DNA of 47,230 nt from Alteromonas lipotrueiana. GTDB taxonomy: Bacteria; Pseudomonadota; Gammaproteobacteria; Enterobacterales; Alteromonadaceae. The notes beneath the pieces were generated by a model. It was given only the letters and a program-made list of their open reading frames with translations, ran no database searches and was not told the DNA's origin. The stretch's first letter is position 1. Every line of letters starts with the position of its first letter. The stretch covers positions 1-47,230 of the forward strand of contig NZ_JAESDK010000027.1 of assembly GCF_019249245.1 (NCBI RefSeq). The letters are read 5' to 3'. Of this stretch, positions 17,444 to 27,418 are shown piece after piece. The translations under genes and the position numbers were made by a program.

Positions 17444-18460
17444 TTGGAGTTTTTGTACGAATACGGACTATTTTTAGCGAAGGCGGTGACCCTGGTCGTT
17501 GCCATCGTAATGGTCGTTGCGGCAATAGTGGGCGCTGCGAATAAACAAAAGCCGGGTAAAGGTCAGCTAGAAATTGTTTCTTTATCTGAACAGTTAAAAG
17601 ATATTACGCATTATGCCCGTTCGGTATTGCTGGACAAAACCAGTATGAAAAAACTGGCAAAACAACAAAAGAAAGAAGCAAAAAATCAGGACAAGCAGGA
17701 TCAAAATCAACCGCGTTTGTTTGTTATTGATTTTAAAGGTTCGATGGATGCTCACGAAGTTGAAAGACTACGCGAAGAAATTACGGCAGTACTTTGCGTG
17801 GCAGAAAATAAAGATGAAGTCTTGGTTCGCCTTGAAAGCGGCGGCGGTGTAGTTCACGGCTATGGCCTGGCAGCATCTCAGCTTCAAAGAATCAAAGAAA
17901 AAGGCATAAAGCTCACCGTATCTGTCGACAAGGTCGCGGCCAGCGGCGGATATATGATGGCCTGTGTGGCAGACCATCTTATGGCATCGCGTTTTGCTTA
18001 TATCGGTTCAATCGGCGTATTAGCGCAAATGCCTAACTTTCATAAAGTATTGAAGAAAAATGATGTAGAGTTTGAGCAACATACCGCCGGAGCTTACAAG
18101 CGAACGCTTACGGTATTTGGTGAAAACACCGATGAAGGCCGCGAAAAGTTTCAGGAAGAACTTGAAGAGATACATGTTTTGTTCAAAGACTGGGTACGTG
18201 AACAGCGAACTAATCTGGATATTGAAAAAGTGGCAACGGGCGAGTTTTGGCCGGGGATAAAAGCTAAAGACCTGGGTCTGGTTGATGAAATTATGACTTC
18301 GGATGACTATATCCTTAGCGCGCATCCACAAAAGCAGATCTACAGCGTCAAATATGCTCATAAAAAGAATATGGCTGAAAAGCTGGGTATGTCGTTTGCC
18401 TCTGTCGCACAGCGCTCTTTGATGCGTCTATGGAGCGAGTCCAGAAGCTGGTTTCATTAA
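17444..18460 (+). CDS. sohB: Inner-membrane serine protease SohB (S49 family)
   Basis: A 338-residue S49 peptidase. The start is TTG 17444, with CGGGAGA seven bases upstream; it gives EFLYEYGLFLAKAVTLVVAI, the expected N-terminal membrane anchor. A coiled, lysine-rich linker (KKLAKQQKKEAKNQDKQ) leads to the protease domain. The Ser/Lys dyad is visible as Ser167 in AASGGYMMA and Lys219 in GAYKRTLT. SohB is a signal-peptide-peptidase-like protease facing the periplasm whose natural substrates are poorly known. The TetR gene starts 10 bp after its stop, so the two may be co-transcribed. Confidence 0.94.
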   Translation: MEFLYEYGLFLAKAVTLVVAIVMVVAAIVGAANKQKPGKGQLEIVSLSEQLKDITHYARSVLLDKTSMKKLAKQQKKEAKNQDKQDQNQPRLFVIDFKGSMDAHEVERLREEITAVLCVAENKDEVLVRLESGGGVVHGYGLAASQLQRIKEKGIKLTVSVDKVAASGGYMMACVADHLMASRFAYIGSIGVLAQMPNFHKVLKKNDVEFEQHTAGAYKRTLTVFGENTDEGREKFQEELEEIHVLFKDWVREQRTNLDIEKVATGEFWPGIKAKDLGLVDEIMTSDDYILSAHPQKQIYSVKYAHKKNMAEKLGMSFASVAQRSLMRLWSESRSWFH

Positions 18461-18469
18461 TATTGAGCT

Positions 18470-19102
18470 ATGTCACAGTCGACTAAAAATGTAATTCTGG
18501 ATGTAGCTGAAGCCTTGTTTGCCGAACAAGGCTTCAATCAAACCTCTATGCGCACCATTACTCGCAGCGCCGATGTGAACCTTGCTTCCGTGAACTATCA
18601 CTTTGGCAGTAAAAAAAATCTGATTCAGGCAGTATTCAAACGTTATTTTGATGAATTAATGCCCAAAATTGATGAGGTATTGGAGCATCTGCCTTTGCAC
18701 ACCGGATTTGCGGGTATTCAGGCATTATTTAATGCGTTGATTGTACCTATGGTGAGTTTGCATAGTTTCAGGCCAGGCGGTACAGAACGATTTGTGCAGT
18801 TATTGGGGCGCGGATATAACGAAACCCAGGGGCACTTACGTCGGTTTATTATGCATGACTATGGTGACACTGTGCATCGTTTACTGTCTGAGATTCATCG
18901 TCGTCTGCCCGATATAGACGACAGTGAGTTATTTTGGCGACTGCATTTTGCTATGGGAAGCTTTGTGTTTTCTATGGCCTCGTCGCAGGCGCTCAAAGAA
19001 ATTGCCCAGTCTGATTTTAATCAAACCATCGAAGTGGTTGACGTAATTAATCATTTGGTGCCTTTTGTGGCACACGGGATCAGCGGCAAACCATCCGTGT
19101 AA
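18470..19102 (+). CDS. TetR-family regulator, PsrA-like (fatty acid responsive)
   Basis: A 210-residue TetR protein. The N-terminal HTH is ILDVAEALFAEQGFNQTSMR with TITRSADVNLASVNYHFGSK, close to Pseudomonas PsrA, which senses long-chain acyl compounds and represses fatty-acid beta-oxidation genes. The C-terminal ligand domain (about 75-205) is alpha-helical and supports this subfamily, but the assignment is from wording alone. It follows sohB by 10 bp and is closed by a terminator at 19124. Targets are unknown; no clear self-operator was identified. It lies some 4.5 kb before the valine catabolic operon, which more likely answers to a LiuR-type regulator. Confidence 0.8.
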   Translation: MSQSTKNVILDVAEALFAEQGFNQTSMRTITRSADVNLASVNYHFGSKKNLIQAVFKRYFDELMPKIDEVLEHLPLHTGFAGIQALFNALIVPMVSLHSFRPGGTERFVQLLGRGYNETQGHLRRFIMHDYGDTVHRLLSEIHRRLPDIDDSELFWRLHFAMGSFVFSMASSQALKEIAQSDFNQTIEVVDVINHLVPFVAHGISGKPSV

Positions 19103-19123
19103 AACGTTTATGTTTTGTTTTGA

Positions 19124-19150
19124 TACCGACCTCCCAAGGTCGGTATTTTT
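19124..19150 (+). terminator. Rho-independent terminator after the TetR gene
   Basis: TACCGACCT, a four-base loop, AGGTCGGTA and TTTTT form a perfect nine-pair stem. Confidence 0.92.
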
Positions 19151-19204
19151 GTTTATCGATGATAAACTTCGTCCTATCTATATGAGTGTTAAAGGTGTGT
19201 TTTT

Positions 19205-19963
19205 ATGATATCGCGCACAGAATTACATACGGTTTTAGATAACCTTTTAAAACCCGAAGATATAAAAGATTACTGTCCAAACGGTTTGCAGGTCGAAGGC
19301 AAAGAACGCATAAAAACGGTAGTAACAGGGGTCACAGCCTCACAACGTTTGATCAATGCCGCTATCGAACAAAACGCTGACGCTATTGTGGTGCATCATG
19401 GGTATTTTTGGAAAGGTGAAAACGAAGTCATTACTGGTATGAAAAAGCGTCGCTTGCAAACACTACTGGCTCACGACATAAGTTTGTTTGCGTATCACCT
19501 GCCAATTGATGTACACCCTGAATATGGCAACAACGCGCAACTTGCACATTTGCTGGGTATCGAGAATGCGAAGCCTATGCCTGGGGTTAGCCCACGGGGT
19601 ATCGTGTATCAGGGAGAGTTTTCTGCAGCCTTGAGCCCGCAACAATTAGCCCAGCGTTTTGAAAGTGTGTTAGGAAAAACACCGTTGGTTGAGCAGGTCG
19701 GTAGCGGTTCAGTGAAAACCATCGCCTGGTGCAGTGGAGGTGGGCAGGGTTTTATAGACCAGGCAGCCGAAGCCGGAATGGATGCATTTTTCAGTGGTGA
19801 GGTGTCTGAAAAAACCATTCACAGTGCTCGCGAACAAAATATTCATTACTTCGCTTGCGGGCATCATGCTACAGAGCGCTGTGGTGTGAAAGCGCTTGGC
19901 GACTATCTTCACAGTCAGCTAGGGCTGAACGTACGCTTTATCGATATTGATAATCCTGCGTAA
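19205..19963 (+). CDS. Nif3/YbgI (DUF34) family metal-binding hydrolase-like protein
   Basis: A 252-residue protein of the ancient Nif3/YbgI family, whose members form toroidal hexamers with a di-metal site. Expected metal ligands are seen in VVHHGYFW, LPIDVHPEYGNN and, near the C-terminus, YFACGHHATERCG. Database names such as GTP cyclohydrolase 1 type 2 homologue are historical; the cellular role remains unclear. The start ATG 19205 has a weak ribosome-binding site. The cmoM gene starts 9 bp after its stop, so the two probably share a transcript. Confidence 0.93.
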   Translation: MISRTELHTVLDNLLKPEDIKDYCPNGLQVEGKERIKTVVTGVTASQRLINAAIEQNADAIVVHHGYFWKGENEVITGMKKRRLQTLLAHDISLFAYHLPIDVHPEYGNNAQLAHLLGIENAKPMPGVSPRGIVYQGEFSAALSPQQLAQRFESVLGKTPLVEQVGSGSVKTIAWCSGGGQGFIDQAAEAGMDAFFSGEVSEKTIHSAREQNIHYFACGHHATERCGVKALGDYLHSQLGLNVRFIDIDNPA

Positions 19964-19972
19964 GAGTGCTCA

Positions 19973-20722
19973 ATGAAAGAGACTGACCAGTATTTTGATG
20001 GCATCGCTGACAAATTTGCCCGCAATATTTACGGCACCACCAAAGGCCGTTTACGCCATATTTTATTGCTTGACGCCATGCAACCATTTTTGCAGGCGCG
20101 GCGGCATCAGATTATAGAGTTGGGCGGAGGCACGGGCATATTAACGAAGGCTTTGGTAGAACAAGACCATCACGTAACCCTGACCGATGCGTCTGAACAG
20201 GTTCTTGAGCTTGCCCGCGAGTTGTTGGCTCCTTACCCTGATGTAAACGTCTGGCAGGTGCCATTACAGGATATTGAGCATTTATCTTCTTATTCTATGG
20301 TGATTTGTCATGCGGTACTGGAGTGGCTGGCCGAACCGTTTGAAGCACTGACTCACATTAGTGAAAAAATGGCCCCGGGCAGCTTGTTAAGCTTGAGTTT
20401 TTTCAACCGGGATGCCGCACTTTTTGGCAACGCAGTGTATGGCAACTTTGCTTATATTGCGAAAGGGCTCAAAGTAAAAAATCAGGTTCGCCTTAATCCG
20501 GATAACGCCTTGCGTCCAGCGCAGGTTATTGATTACCTGCAGGCCTTAGGCTTTACAATAGAGGCCAAAGCGGGCATACGCTGCTTTCACGATTATATGA
20601 ACGATAAACCCCAAAGTGATGATAAGTTTGCAGAACTTTTAGACGCCGAAAGGCAATACGGTAAGCAGGAGCCCTTTTGCTGGCTGGGTAAGTACTTTTA
20701 TTTAATGCTACGCAAAACCTGA
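19973..20722 (+). CDS. cmoM: tRNA 5-carboxymethoxyuridine methyltransferase CmoM
   Basis: A 249-residue SAM-dependent methyltransferase. The N-terminal FDGIADKFARNIYGTTKGRL is the hallmark of CmoM (formerly SmtA), which methylates cmo5U at the tRNA wobble position to give mcmo5U. SAM motif I is IIELGGGTGILTKAL, an acidic motif II is VTLTDASEQVLE, and HAVLEWLAEP lines the active site. The C-terminal FHDYM region and QEPFCWLGKYFY also match the family. It follows the Nif3-family gene closely. Confidence 0.93.
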   Translation: MKETDQYFDGIADKFARNIYGTTKGRLRHILLLDAMQPFLQARRHQIIELGGGTGILTKALVEQDHHVTLTDASEQVLELARELLAPYPDVNVWQVPLQDIEHLSSYSMVICHAVLEWLAEPFEALTHISEKMAPGSLLSLSFFNRDAALFGNAVYGNFAYIAKGLKVKNQVRLNPDNALRPAQVIDYLQALGFTIEAKAGIRCFHDYMNDKPQSDDKFAELLDAERQYGKQEPFCWLGKYFYLMLRKT

Positions 20723-20807
20723 AGCTTTTTACACCACTTACAAACAGTATAAAGTATGGCATAACGCGGGTGCCAGCCACCGGAAAAAACATAAAAGGAC
20801 AGACACA

Positions 20808-21662
20808 ATGAATAAGGTTAGTTTTATTGGGTTAGGTGTGATGGGCTATCCGATGGCCGGTCACCTTGCTGGTGCAGGATATGCAGTCACCGTATACAAC
20901 CGCACCGCTGCAAAGGCCCAAAAATGGTGCCAGACCTATACGGGCACGCAGGCTGAAACGCCAGAGCAAGCGGCTGAGCAAGCGCAGATAGTATTTATGT
21001 GCGTGGGCGATGATAATGACGTACGCGAAATGGCGGGAAAGGTGCTAAAGGTTATGGCACCAGGCTCTGTGCTGGTTGACCATACCACCGCCTCGGCAGA
21101 GGTCGCTCGTGAACTGGCCCAGCAGGCTCAGCAACAAGGTATCGGTTTTTTGGATGCGCCGGTCTCGGGCGGCGAAGCAGGTGCGGTTAATGGTGCGCTG
21201 ACTATTATGGCTGGCGGAGAGCAAGCAGATTTTGACACTGTATTGCCAGCTCTTAAAGCTTACGGCCGTCAGGCAAAATTACTAGGAAAAGCCGGTTCAG
21301 GTCAGCTGGCGAAAATGATGAATCAGATTTGTATTGCCGGAATTATTCAGGGGCTGGCAGAGGCATTGCATTTTGGACAGCGAGCAGGTCTGGACTGTGA
21401 ACAGGTTATTGAGGTCATCCGCCAGGGGGCCGCGCAATCCTGGCAGATGGAAAATCGAGCCGGCAGTATGCTCAACAATCAATACAATTTCGGATTTGCG
21501 GTAGACTGGATGCGAAAAGATCTCGCCATTGCATTAGCGGAAGCGCGTAAAAATGGTTCGACCCTGGCGCTGACTGCGCTGGTCGATCAGTATTACGCCG
21601 ATGTCCAGAAGTCCGGTGGGGGGCGCTGGGATACCTCCAGTTTATTAACCCGGCTAAAATGA
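20808..21662 (+). CDS. NAD(P)-dependent beta-hydroxyacid dehydrogenase (HIBADH/GLYR type)
   Basis: A 284-residue 6-phosphogluconate-dehydrogenase-like oxidoreductase. Rossmann motif GLGVMGYPMAGHLAGAGY, substrate-binding DAPVSGGEAGAVNGALT and catalytic Lys in GSGQLAKMMNQ are all present. The family covers 3-hydroxyisobutyrate dehydrogenase, tartronate-semialdehyde reductase and succinic-semialdehyde reductase. Because mmsB at 27418 sits inside the valine operon, this copy probably handles another substrate. AGGA precedes the ATG. It converges on the receiver-TPR gene with 14 bp between stops. Confidence 0.9.
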   Translation: MNKVSFIGLGVMGYPMAGHLAGAGYAVTVYNRTAAKAQKWCQTYTGTQAETPEQAAEQAQIVFMCVGDDNDVREMAGKVLKVMAPGSVLVDHTTASAEVARELAQQAQQQGIGFLDAPVSGGEAGAVNGALTIMAGGEQADFDTVLPALKAYGRQAKLLGKAGSGQLAKMMNQICIAGIIQGLAEALHFGQRAGLDCEQVIEVIRQGAAQSWQMENRAGSMLNNQYNFGFAVDWMRKDLAIALAEARKNGSTLALTALVDQYYADVQKSGGGRWDTSSLLTRLK

Positions 21663-21676
21663 TTAAACGTCGCTAT

Positions 21677-23353
21677 TTAAACCGCCGGAGTCTCAACTTC
21701 AGTAGCAGATGGGTTTGTTTGTTTTTCATATAGTGCGCCGGTCGCCGCGTACAAGCGTTGATTTTCATTAAAAGTTTGCTCTAGCTTGTTCAAACGACCC
21801 CGATTAGCTGACGACAGTATCGAAGAGTCGAGGGAGTCCAGCAAAGAGATTACGGTAAAGCCTCGATAAGCGGGTTGTTCAACGTGCAACATACACTGCA
21901 ACAGGTTAAGTCCGAAGGCAGCAGTTTCGGGCAACAGTGTGTAAGCCTGATAAAAATAATACATGGCTTTGGTGTATTGTTGCTGTACAAACAGCCTGGA
22001 ACCATTGTCGTTAAGCTCGGTAGCCTGTTCAGCGGCCAGCCCCATAGTTTGCTCAGTTTGGGTCAGAAGCTGCTGGTGTGTTATCTGCTCAGTAAGGCTA
22101 AGGCTGGCCTGATTTCGCTCATGCGCTATGGCAAGCAATTCACGAGCCTTTTCAGGCTGCATTAACCCACCGTAAACTTTTGCTGCGGTAATCAAGGTTC
22201 CGGTTGCGGTGCGCTGATACGGTGATTCCCGGTCCTGTGCAACCAATGTTTCGGCTCGTTCAACGTCTTCATCTAAAATTGCGGCGTAGGCCATCAGCAC
22301 ATCGCGTTTTTGCAATTGCTGAGCATCGCTTTGTGTACGTCCGGCTATCCCAATAAGCCGACGGGCCTGAGACAAACTTTCGGTGCGATTTGTTAAAGGT
22401 TGTTGTTCTGCAATAGACAGGTAAAACTCAGCAAGTTCAAAGGTGAAGGTGGCAAACCTATCACGCGCATGCTGACTGGCTTCCCGTTTTTTCTGTAGTA
22501 GTTCGATGCCTTCTACAACCCGGTCTTGTTTTTGATAGGTCATAGATTTAAGGCGCGCGGCCGATAAACTCAGTTCACTGCCCTGAATATTATCCAGATA
22601 GTGTTCGGCCTGAGCATACGCTTTTTGCTCAAAGCTTAAACTGGCCAGCCATTCAAATGCTTTGCCGCGGGCCAGCGGCGAATGGGACATCGTGCTTAAT
22701 TCGTTTTCACATTCGAACCAGTTTCCCTGCACATAATGGCATTTTACTTTTCCCCATTGCGCCCACAATACTTTATCTGACTCTAGCAAAACTGTGTCGT
22801 ATAGCGTACGGGCATGCAAGATATTACCTGTTTCGAATAATAACTGTGCTTTAAGCTTGATAACATCATTGCGTAAACGAAGAGGAACTTCTTTTTCCAA
22901 GAGTTTTTGCAGCAAGATTAAAGCCTGAGATTTATCGTGGCGATCTATTGCCGCCAGGGCATCGCCTACATAACGCCGGTAAGTAATATAATGTTTGATA
23001 CCCCGGGAAAGACTATTCATATTGTAGGGCTTTATAAGCAGCAAATCCGGCTGACAATCAATGATTTGGCCGATAGTTTGGGGTAGCCGGTCTGAGGTAA
23101 TAAAAATAATGCCGGTACTAGGACGAATAAACTGTTCATTGCGTAAAATATTGAGCCACTCGACCCCACTGCGCCCCTCACCTAAATGAAAGTCAAAAAT
23201 AATGACTTCATAGTTTTGCTTACGAAGTGCTTGTTTAAGCTCGCTGGCGCTACTGAAACTGCTTATGTCAAACAATCCCAAACTTAAGATATGGCTTCGC
23301 AAGGTGCCTCTTGCGGTGGCATTATCTTCAACAATGGCTAATCGATACTGCAT
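21677..23353 (-). CDS. Response regulator receiver fused to a long TPR region, paralogue 1
   Basis: A 558-residue protein. Residues 1-125 are a CheY-like receiver with the acid pocket Glu9-Asp10, phosphoacceptor Asp54 (IIFDFHLG), Thr86/Ser87 and Lys108 (LLIKPY). About 130-540 is helical with TPR-like pairs (ILLQKLLEKEVPLRL, NILHARTLYDTVLLESD). There is no DNA-binding or enzymatic output domain, so the output is probably protein binding, as in Vibrio VieB. A second copy of similar size lies at 42791-44461; both begin MQY and share the C-terminal wording LNLLQC. No kinase lies beside either gene. It is transcribed alone on the minus strand. Confidence 0.88.
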   Translation of the reverse strand: MQYRLAIVEDNATARGTLRSHILSLGLFDISSFSSASELKQALRKQNYEVIIFDFHLGEGRSGVEWLNILRNEQFIRPSTGIIFITSDRLPQTIGQIIDCQPDLLLIKPYNMNSLSRGIKHYITYRRYVGDALAAIDRHDKSQALILLQKLLEKEVPLRLRNDVIKLKAQLLFETGNILHARTLYDTVLLESDKVLWAQWGKVKCHYVQGNWFECENELSTMSHSPLARGKAFEWLASLSFEQKAYAQAEHYLDNIQGSELSLSAARLKSMTYQKQDRVVEGIELLQKKREASQHARDRFATFTFELAEFYLSIAEQQPLTNRTESLSQARRLIGIAGRTQSDAQQLQKRDVLMAYAAILDEDVERAETLVAQDRESPYQRTATGTLITAAKVYGGLMQPEKARELLAIAHERNQASLSLTEQITHQQLLTQTEQTMGLAAEQATELNDNGSRLFVQQQYTKAMYYFYQAYTLLPETAAFGLNLLQCMLHVEQPAYRGFTVISLLDSLDSSILSSANRGRLNKLEQTFNENQRLYAATGALYEKQTNPSATEVETPAV

Positions 23354-23533
23354 CTGTAGAAACCTGTATAAAAGGCGAGAGTACGTACTGCACAGCGGTT
23401 AAGCATAGCAACCCGAGGTTATTTCGTCATTATTGAAAAAAAATAAATTCATTCACAGATATTGATCATATTAACAACCTCAAGCATCATGTCGTCACAC
23501 AAAGTTTACAAATAACTAACGTTGGCTTGTTGC

Positions 23534-23549
23534 TTTACGTTTACGTGAA
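23534..23549. promoter_or_regulatory. LiuR-type (MerR family) palindrome upstream of the valine operon
   Basis: TTTACGTTTACGTGAA is a near-palindrome, 53 bp before mmsA. It agrees with the ACGTnnACGT-type site described for LiuR, the branched-chain amino acid catabolism regulator in gammaproteobacteria. The regulator gene is not in the window. The match is from memory of the consensus. Confidence 0.55.
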
Positions 23550-23602
23550 GGGAAGGTGGCGTTATGTTGTTGCCAAGAGCCAAACTACAGGAATAAAAAG
23601 TT

Positions 23603-25093
23603 ATGCACCAGGTACCCTTATTTATCAATGGCCAAATGCAACCCTCTGCAACATCAAATTATATTGATGTTACTGATCCTGCTAACAATCAGGTTATCGC
23701 GCAGGTTCCGTGTGCGACTGACAAAGAAATTGAAGACGCGGTTAACAGTGCGCAAAAGGCATTTGAAAGCTGGAAAGATGTTCCCGTAACCCAACGCGCA
23801 CGGGTGATGATGCGCTATCAAGCCCTATTAAAAGAGCATCAGCGCGATATCGCAGAAATCCTGGCCAAAGAGACCGGCAAAACTTTTGATGATGCCATGG
23901 GCGACGTATGGCGTGGTATTGAAGTGGTAGAGCAGGCCATGAACGTACCGGCGATGATGATGGGCGAAACCGTTGAAAATGTAGCCCGTAATATTGATAC
24001 CTATAGCAACACCCAGCCCTTAGGCGTTTGTTTAGGAATCACCCCATTTAACTTTCCGGCGATGATTCCACTGTGGATGTTTCCGCTAGCGGTTGCGTGT
24101 GGTAACACCTTTATTTTAAAACCTTCTGAACAAGATCCGATGACACCCATGCGTCTGGCCGAATTGTTTAAAGAAGCCGGCGCACCTGATGGCGTATTAA
24201 ACGTAGTACATGGTGGTAAAGAACAAGTCGAACCGTTGCTAACACACCCTGTTATTAAAGCGGTTTCTTTTGTAGGTTCAGTTCCGGTTGGGCAGCATAT
24301 CTACCGGACTGCGACATCAAATATGAAACGCGCACAATGTTTTGCGGGGGCGAAAAACCATACCGTAATCATGCCAGACGCCAATAAAGAACATGTGTTG
24401 AACAATCTTGTTGGAGCCTCGGTTGGCGCCGCGGGACAGCGTTGTATGGCTATATCTGTAGCCGTATTTGTAGGTGAAGCCCAAGAGTGGATCCCTGAAC
24501 TTGCCGAGCGAATCGCAAAGGTAAAACCAGGTCGCTGGGACGACGAAAATGCAGCTTTCGGACCGCTTATCAGCCCGGCAGCAAAAGAGCGTGTATTGAA
24601 GCTTATTCAAAGCGGTAAAGACCAGGGCGCCACCTGTCTGGTCGATGGTAGCGACTTTACGCTGGAAGGCTATGAAGATGGCAACTGGGTTGGCCCTACC
24701 GTATTTAGTGATGTTACTGACGAGATGGATATATACCAGCAAGAAATTTTTGGCCCGGTATTATGCACGATGGGCGCTGACTCTTTAGAAGATGCCCTGA
24801 CGCTGGTGAATAACAATCCGTATGGTAACGGCACGTCTATTTTCACAAATAGCGGTGCAGCGGCCAGAAAATATCAGCGTGAAGTTGAAGTAGGACAAGT
24901 GGGGATTAATGTGCCTATTCCTGTACCGCTGCCGTTTTTCTCGTTCACCGGTTGGAAAAACTCGTTCTATGGTGATTTGCATGCCTATGGCAAACAAGGC
25001 ATTCGCTTTTATACAGAAACCAAAACCATTACATCACGCTGGTTGGAAAATGACATTCCAGGCGGCCCGAATATGACAATTTCAATGTCTTAA
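23603..25093 (+). CDS. mmsA: Methylmalonate-semialdehyde dehydrogenase (CoA-acylating)
   Basis: A 496-residue aldehyde dehydrogenase. It converts methylmalonate semialdehyde to propionyl-CoA, the last step of valine degradation. Family features: [20 protein letters not shown], the NAD-binding [10 protein letters not shown] and [10 protein letters not shown], and catalytic Cys281 in [10 protein letters not shown], which is typical of MmsA rather than other ALDHs. AGGA lies 10 bases before ATG 23603. First gene of a four-gene operon (12 bp to the next start) with a LiuR-type site upstream. Confidence 0.96.
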   Translation: MHQVPLFINGQMQPSATSNYIDVTDPANNQVIAQVPCATDKEIEDAVNSAQKAFESWKDVPVTQRARVMMRYQALLKEHQRDIAEILAKETGKTFDDAMGDVWRGIEVVEQAMNVPAMMMGETVENVARNIDTYSNTQPLGVCLGITPFNFPAMIPLWMFPLAVACGNTFILKPSEQDPMTPMRLAELFKEAGAPDGVLNVVHGGKEQVEPLLTHPVIKAVSFVGSVPVGQHIYRTATSNMKRAQCFAGAKNHTVIMPDANKEHVLNNLVGASVGAAGQRCMAISVAVFVGEAQEWIPELAERIAKVKPGRWDDENAAFGPLISPAAKERVLKLIQSGKDQGATCLVDGSDFTLEGYEDGNWVGPTVFSDVTDEMDIYQQEIFGPVLCTMGADSLEDALTLVNNNPYGNGTSIFTNSGAAARKYQREVEVGQVGINVPIPVPLPFFSFTGWKNSFYGDLHAYGKQGIRFYTETKTITSRWLENDIPGGPNMTISMS

Positions 25094-25105
25094 CAGGAGG
25101 GCATC

Positions 25106-26260
25106 ATGGATTTTTCATTAACAGATGACCAACAGGCCTTCGCCGATACTGCTGCTCAGTTTTCGCGGCAGGTATTGCAGCCTAACGCAGCCCGTTGGGA
25201 TAAAGAGCATCATTTTCCGGTAGACGAAATTCGCCAGGCGGGTGAGCTGGGGTTTTGTGGATTATATACCCCTGAAGATCAGGGTGGTTTGGGTCTGTCG
25301 CGTTTAGACTCATCGATTATTTTTGAGCAATTGGCGATGGGATGCACAACCACCACGGCAATGCTCACTATCCATAATATGGCCACGTGGATGATTGCCA
25401 GCTGGGGAACCCAGAGCGTTAAAGACCAGTGGTGTCCTGAGCTGGTAACAGGTGAAAAGCTGGCCTCTTATTGCCTGACCGAACCTGGCGCAGGCTCTGA
25501 TGCCGCATCGCTTAAAAGCACCGCCGTAAAGACCGACGATGGTTATCGGCTGAACGGATCTAAAGTGTTTATTTCAGGGGCGGGCAGTACCGATGTTCTG
25601 GTGGTAATGGCACGAACCGGCGATGCGGGTCCTGGGGGCATTTCTGCTTTTGCAATACCCGCTGACTGTGACGGTATTATTTACGGTAAGCCTGAAGAGA
25701 AAATGGGCTGGAATGCACAGCCCACGCGCATGATCACGTTTGAAGATGTAGAGCTGGATGCCCAGTGGCTACTGGGTAAAGAGGGTGACGGTTTTAAAAT
25801 GGCCATGCAGGGGCTGGACGGTGGCCGCATCAATATTGCCACTTGCTCAATTGGTACCGCACAACAGGCCCTTAATACTGCACGTGATTATATGCAGGAA
25901 CGTGAACAGTTTAATAAACCATTGGCGGCGTTTCAGGCGTTGCAATTTAAACTGGCTGATATGGCAACCGAGCTGGTTGCGGCACGGCAAATGGTACGTC
26001 TGGCGGCATTTAAGCTTGATAATAAAGATGCAGATAAAACCACCTATTGCGCCATGGCCAAACGTTTTGCTACCGATGTGGGTTTTAAAGTGTGCAATGA
26101 TGCACTGCAGTTACACGGTGGCTATGGCTATATTAAAGAGTACCCGTTAGAGCGTCATGTCAGAGATGTTCGTGTGCATCAGATTCTTGAAGGCACGAAT
26201 GAAATAATGCGGGTTATTATCGGCCGTCGTTTATTGGCCGATGAGCGTGAAGTATTATAA
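25106..26260 (+). CDS. Acyl-CoA dehydrogenase, probable isobutyryl-CoA dehydrogenase
   Basis: A 384-residue FAD-dependent acyl-CoA dehydrogenase. Signatures are YCLTEPGAGSDAASLKS, the C-terminal QLHGGYGYIKEYPLERHVRD and ILEGTNEIMR. Position between mmsA and the 3-hydroxyisobutyryl-CoA hydrolase indicates oxidation of isobutyryl-CoA to methacrylyl-CoA in valine catabolism. AGGAGG precedes the start, 12 bp after mmsA. A methacrylyl-CoA hydratase is not encoded in the operon, so that step must be supplied elsewhere. Confidence 0.93.
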   Translation: MDFSLTDDQQAFADTAAQFSRQVLQPNAARWDKEHHFPVDEIRQAGELGFCGLYTPEDQGGLGLSRLDSSIIFEQLAMGCTTTTAMLTIHNMATWMIASWGTQSVKDQWCPELVTGEKLASYCLTEPGAGSDAASLKSTAVKTDDGYRLNGSKVFISGAGSTDVLVVMARTGDAGPGGISAFAIPADCDGIIYGKPEEKMGWNAQPTRMITFEDVELDAQWLLGKEGDGFKMAMQGLDGGRINIATCSIGTAQQALNTARDYMQEREQFNKPLAAFQALQFKLADMATELVAARQMVRLAAFKLDNKDADKTTYCAMAKRFATDVGFKVCNDALQLHGGYGYIKEYPLERHVRDVRVHQILEGTNEIMRVIIGRRLLADEREVL

Positions 26261-26281
26261 TCACGGCAAAGGAGACGCAAC

Positions 26282-27418
26282 ATGAGTGATGCAGTTGATT
26301 CTGCCCCTATTACAGTACGCGAAATTTCGTTAGCCGGTGGCAAAGTTGCCGGCCAACTCACCCTGAATAAGCCGAAATCGTTAAATGCGCTAGATTTAGA
26401 CATGGCTGAAGCCATGCTCGATGCATTACAAAAATTTGAAAAGCGCAACGACGTCGCTTTTGTCTTCATTGATGCAAAAGGCGATAAAGCCTTTTGTGCA
26501 GGGGGCGACATTGTCACTATGTATCGGTCAATGCAAGCCGCTCCCGGTGAAGTCCCTGACTTTATAAAGCGCTTTTTTGCTCTTGAGTATCGGCTTGACT
26601 ACACCATTCATACCTATAGCAAGCCTGTGGTTGTCTGGGGGCACGGAATTGTAATGGGTGGCGGTATGGGCTTATTAAACGGGGCTTCGCATCGTGTGGT
26701 TACAGCATCGTCGCGGCTGGCGATGCCAGAAATTACTATAGGTTTGTATCCGGATGTCGGGGGCAGTTATTTTCTGCCGCGTTTACCCGGACACACAGGC
26801 CTGTTTTTAGGTCTTACCGGCGCCAGTATTAATGCCACTGATGCCTGCTTTCTTACACTGGCTGATCATTATTGCGATGCAGATCAAAAGCAACAGGTCC
26901 TTGAGCAGTTTAGCCAGGCGGACTTCACAAGCAAAAATGCTCATCAGCAAGTCTCGCAGGTATTGGCGACACACGAAACGCCTGCCGACCAGCGTGTTGA
27001 ACCTCAGGTAGAACCACGTTTATCTGTAATTAATAAAGCCTGTGAGGGTGAGGATATTGCTGCTATCGCGCATAATATTCTACAGTTAGACAGCACCGAT
27101 GATAAGTGGCTAAATAAGGCGCAAAAAGCACTTAAAGGCGGCTCGGCTATTACCGCTAACCTGGTTTACGAACAGGTTAAACGCGGAAAAGATATGACAT
27201 TGGCTGAATGCTTTAAAATGGAAATGACCATGTCGTGTCACTGCGGTGAGTATGGTGAACTGCAAGAAGGTGTGCGCGCTTTACTTATTGATAAGGACAA
27301 TCAACCAAACTGGAAGTTCTCGAATATTGCTGATGTACCACAAGAGGTAGTAGAGCACTTTTTCAGTCCACTTTGGAACGAGCAACAGCACCCGTTGGCC
27401 GACTTAGGAGCAAAATAA
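26282..27418 (+). CDS. 3-hydroxyisobutyryl-CoA hydrolase (enoyl-CoA hydratase superfamily)
   Basis: A 378-residue crotonase-fold protein, the length of HIBCH enzymes rather than of 260-residue hydratases. Characteristic stretches are KAFCAGGDIVTMY, GHGIVMGGGMGL (oxyanion region) and MPEITIGLYPDVGGSYFLPR with the catalytic acids, plus a long C-terminal part with FKMEMTMS. It removes CoA from 3-hydroxyisobutyryl-CoA to give 3-hydroxyisobutyrate, the substrate of MmsB. AGGAG precedes ATG 26282. Its TAA shares one base with the mmsB ATG, so translation is coupled. Confidence 0.94.
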   Translation: MSDAVDSAPITVREISLAGGKVAGQLTLNKPKSLNALDLDMAEAMLDALQKFEKRNDVAFVFIDAKGDKAFCAGGDIVTMYRSMQAAPGEVPDFIKRFFALEYRLDYTIHTYSKPVVVWGHGIVMGGGMGLLNGASHRVVTASSRLAMPEITIGLYPDVGGSYFLPRLPGHTGLFLGLTGASINATDACFLTLADHYCDADQKQQVLEQFSQADFTSKNAHQQVSQVLATHETPADQRVEPQVEPRLSVINKACEGEDIAAIAHNILQLDSTDDKWLNKAQKALKGGSAITANLVYEQVKRGKDMTLAECFKMEMTMSCHCGEYGELQEGVRALLIDKDNQPNWKFSNIADVPQEVVEHFFSPLWNEQQHPLADLGAK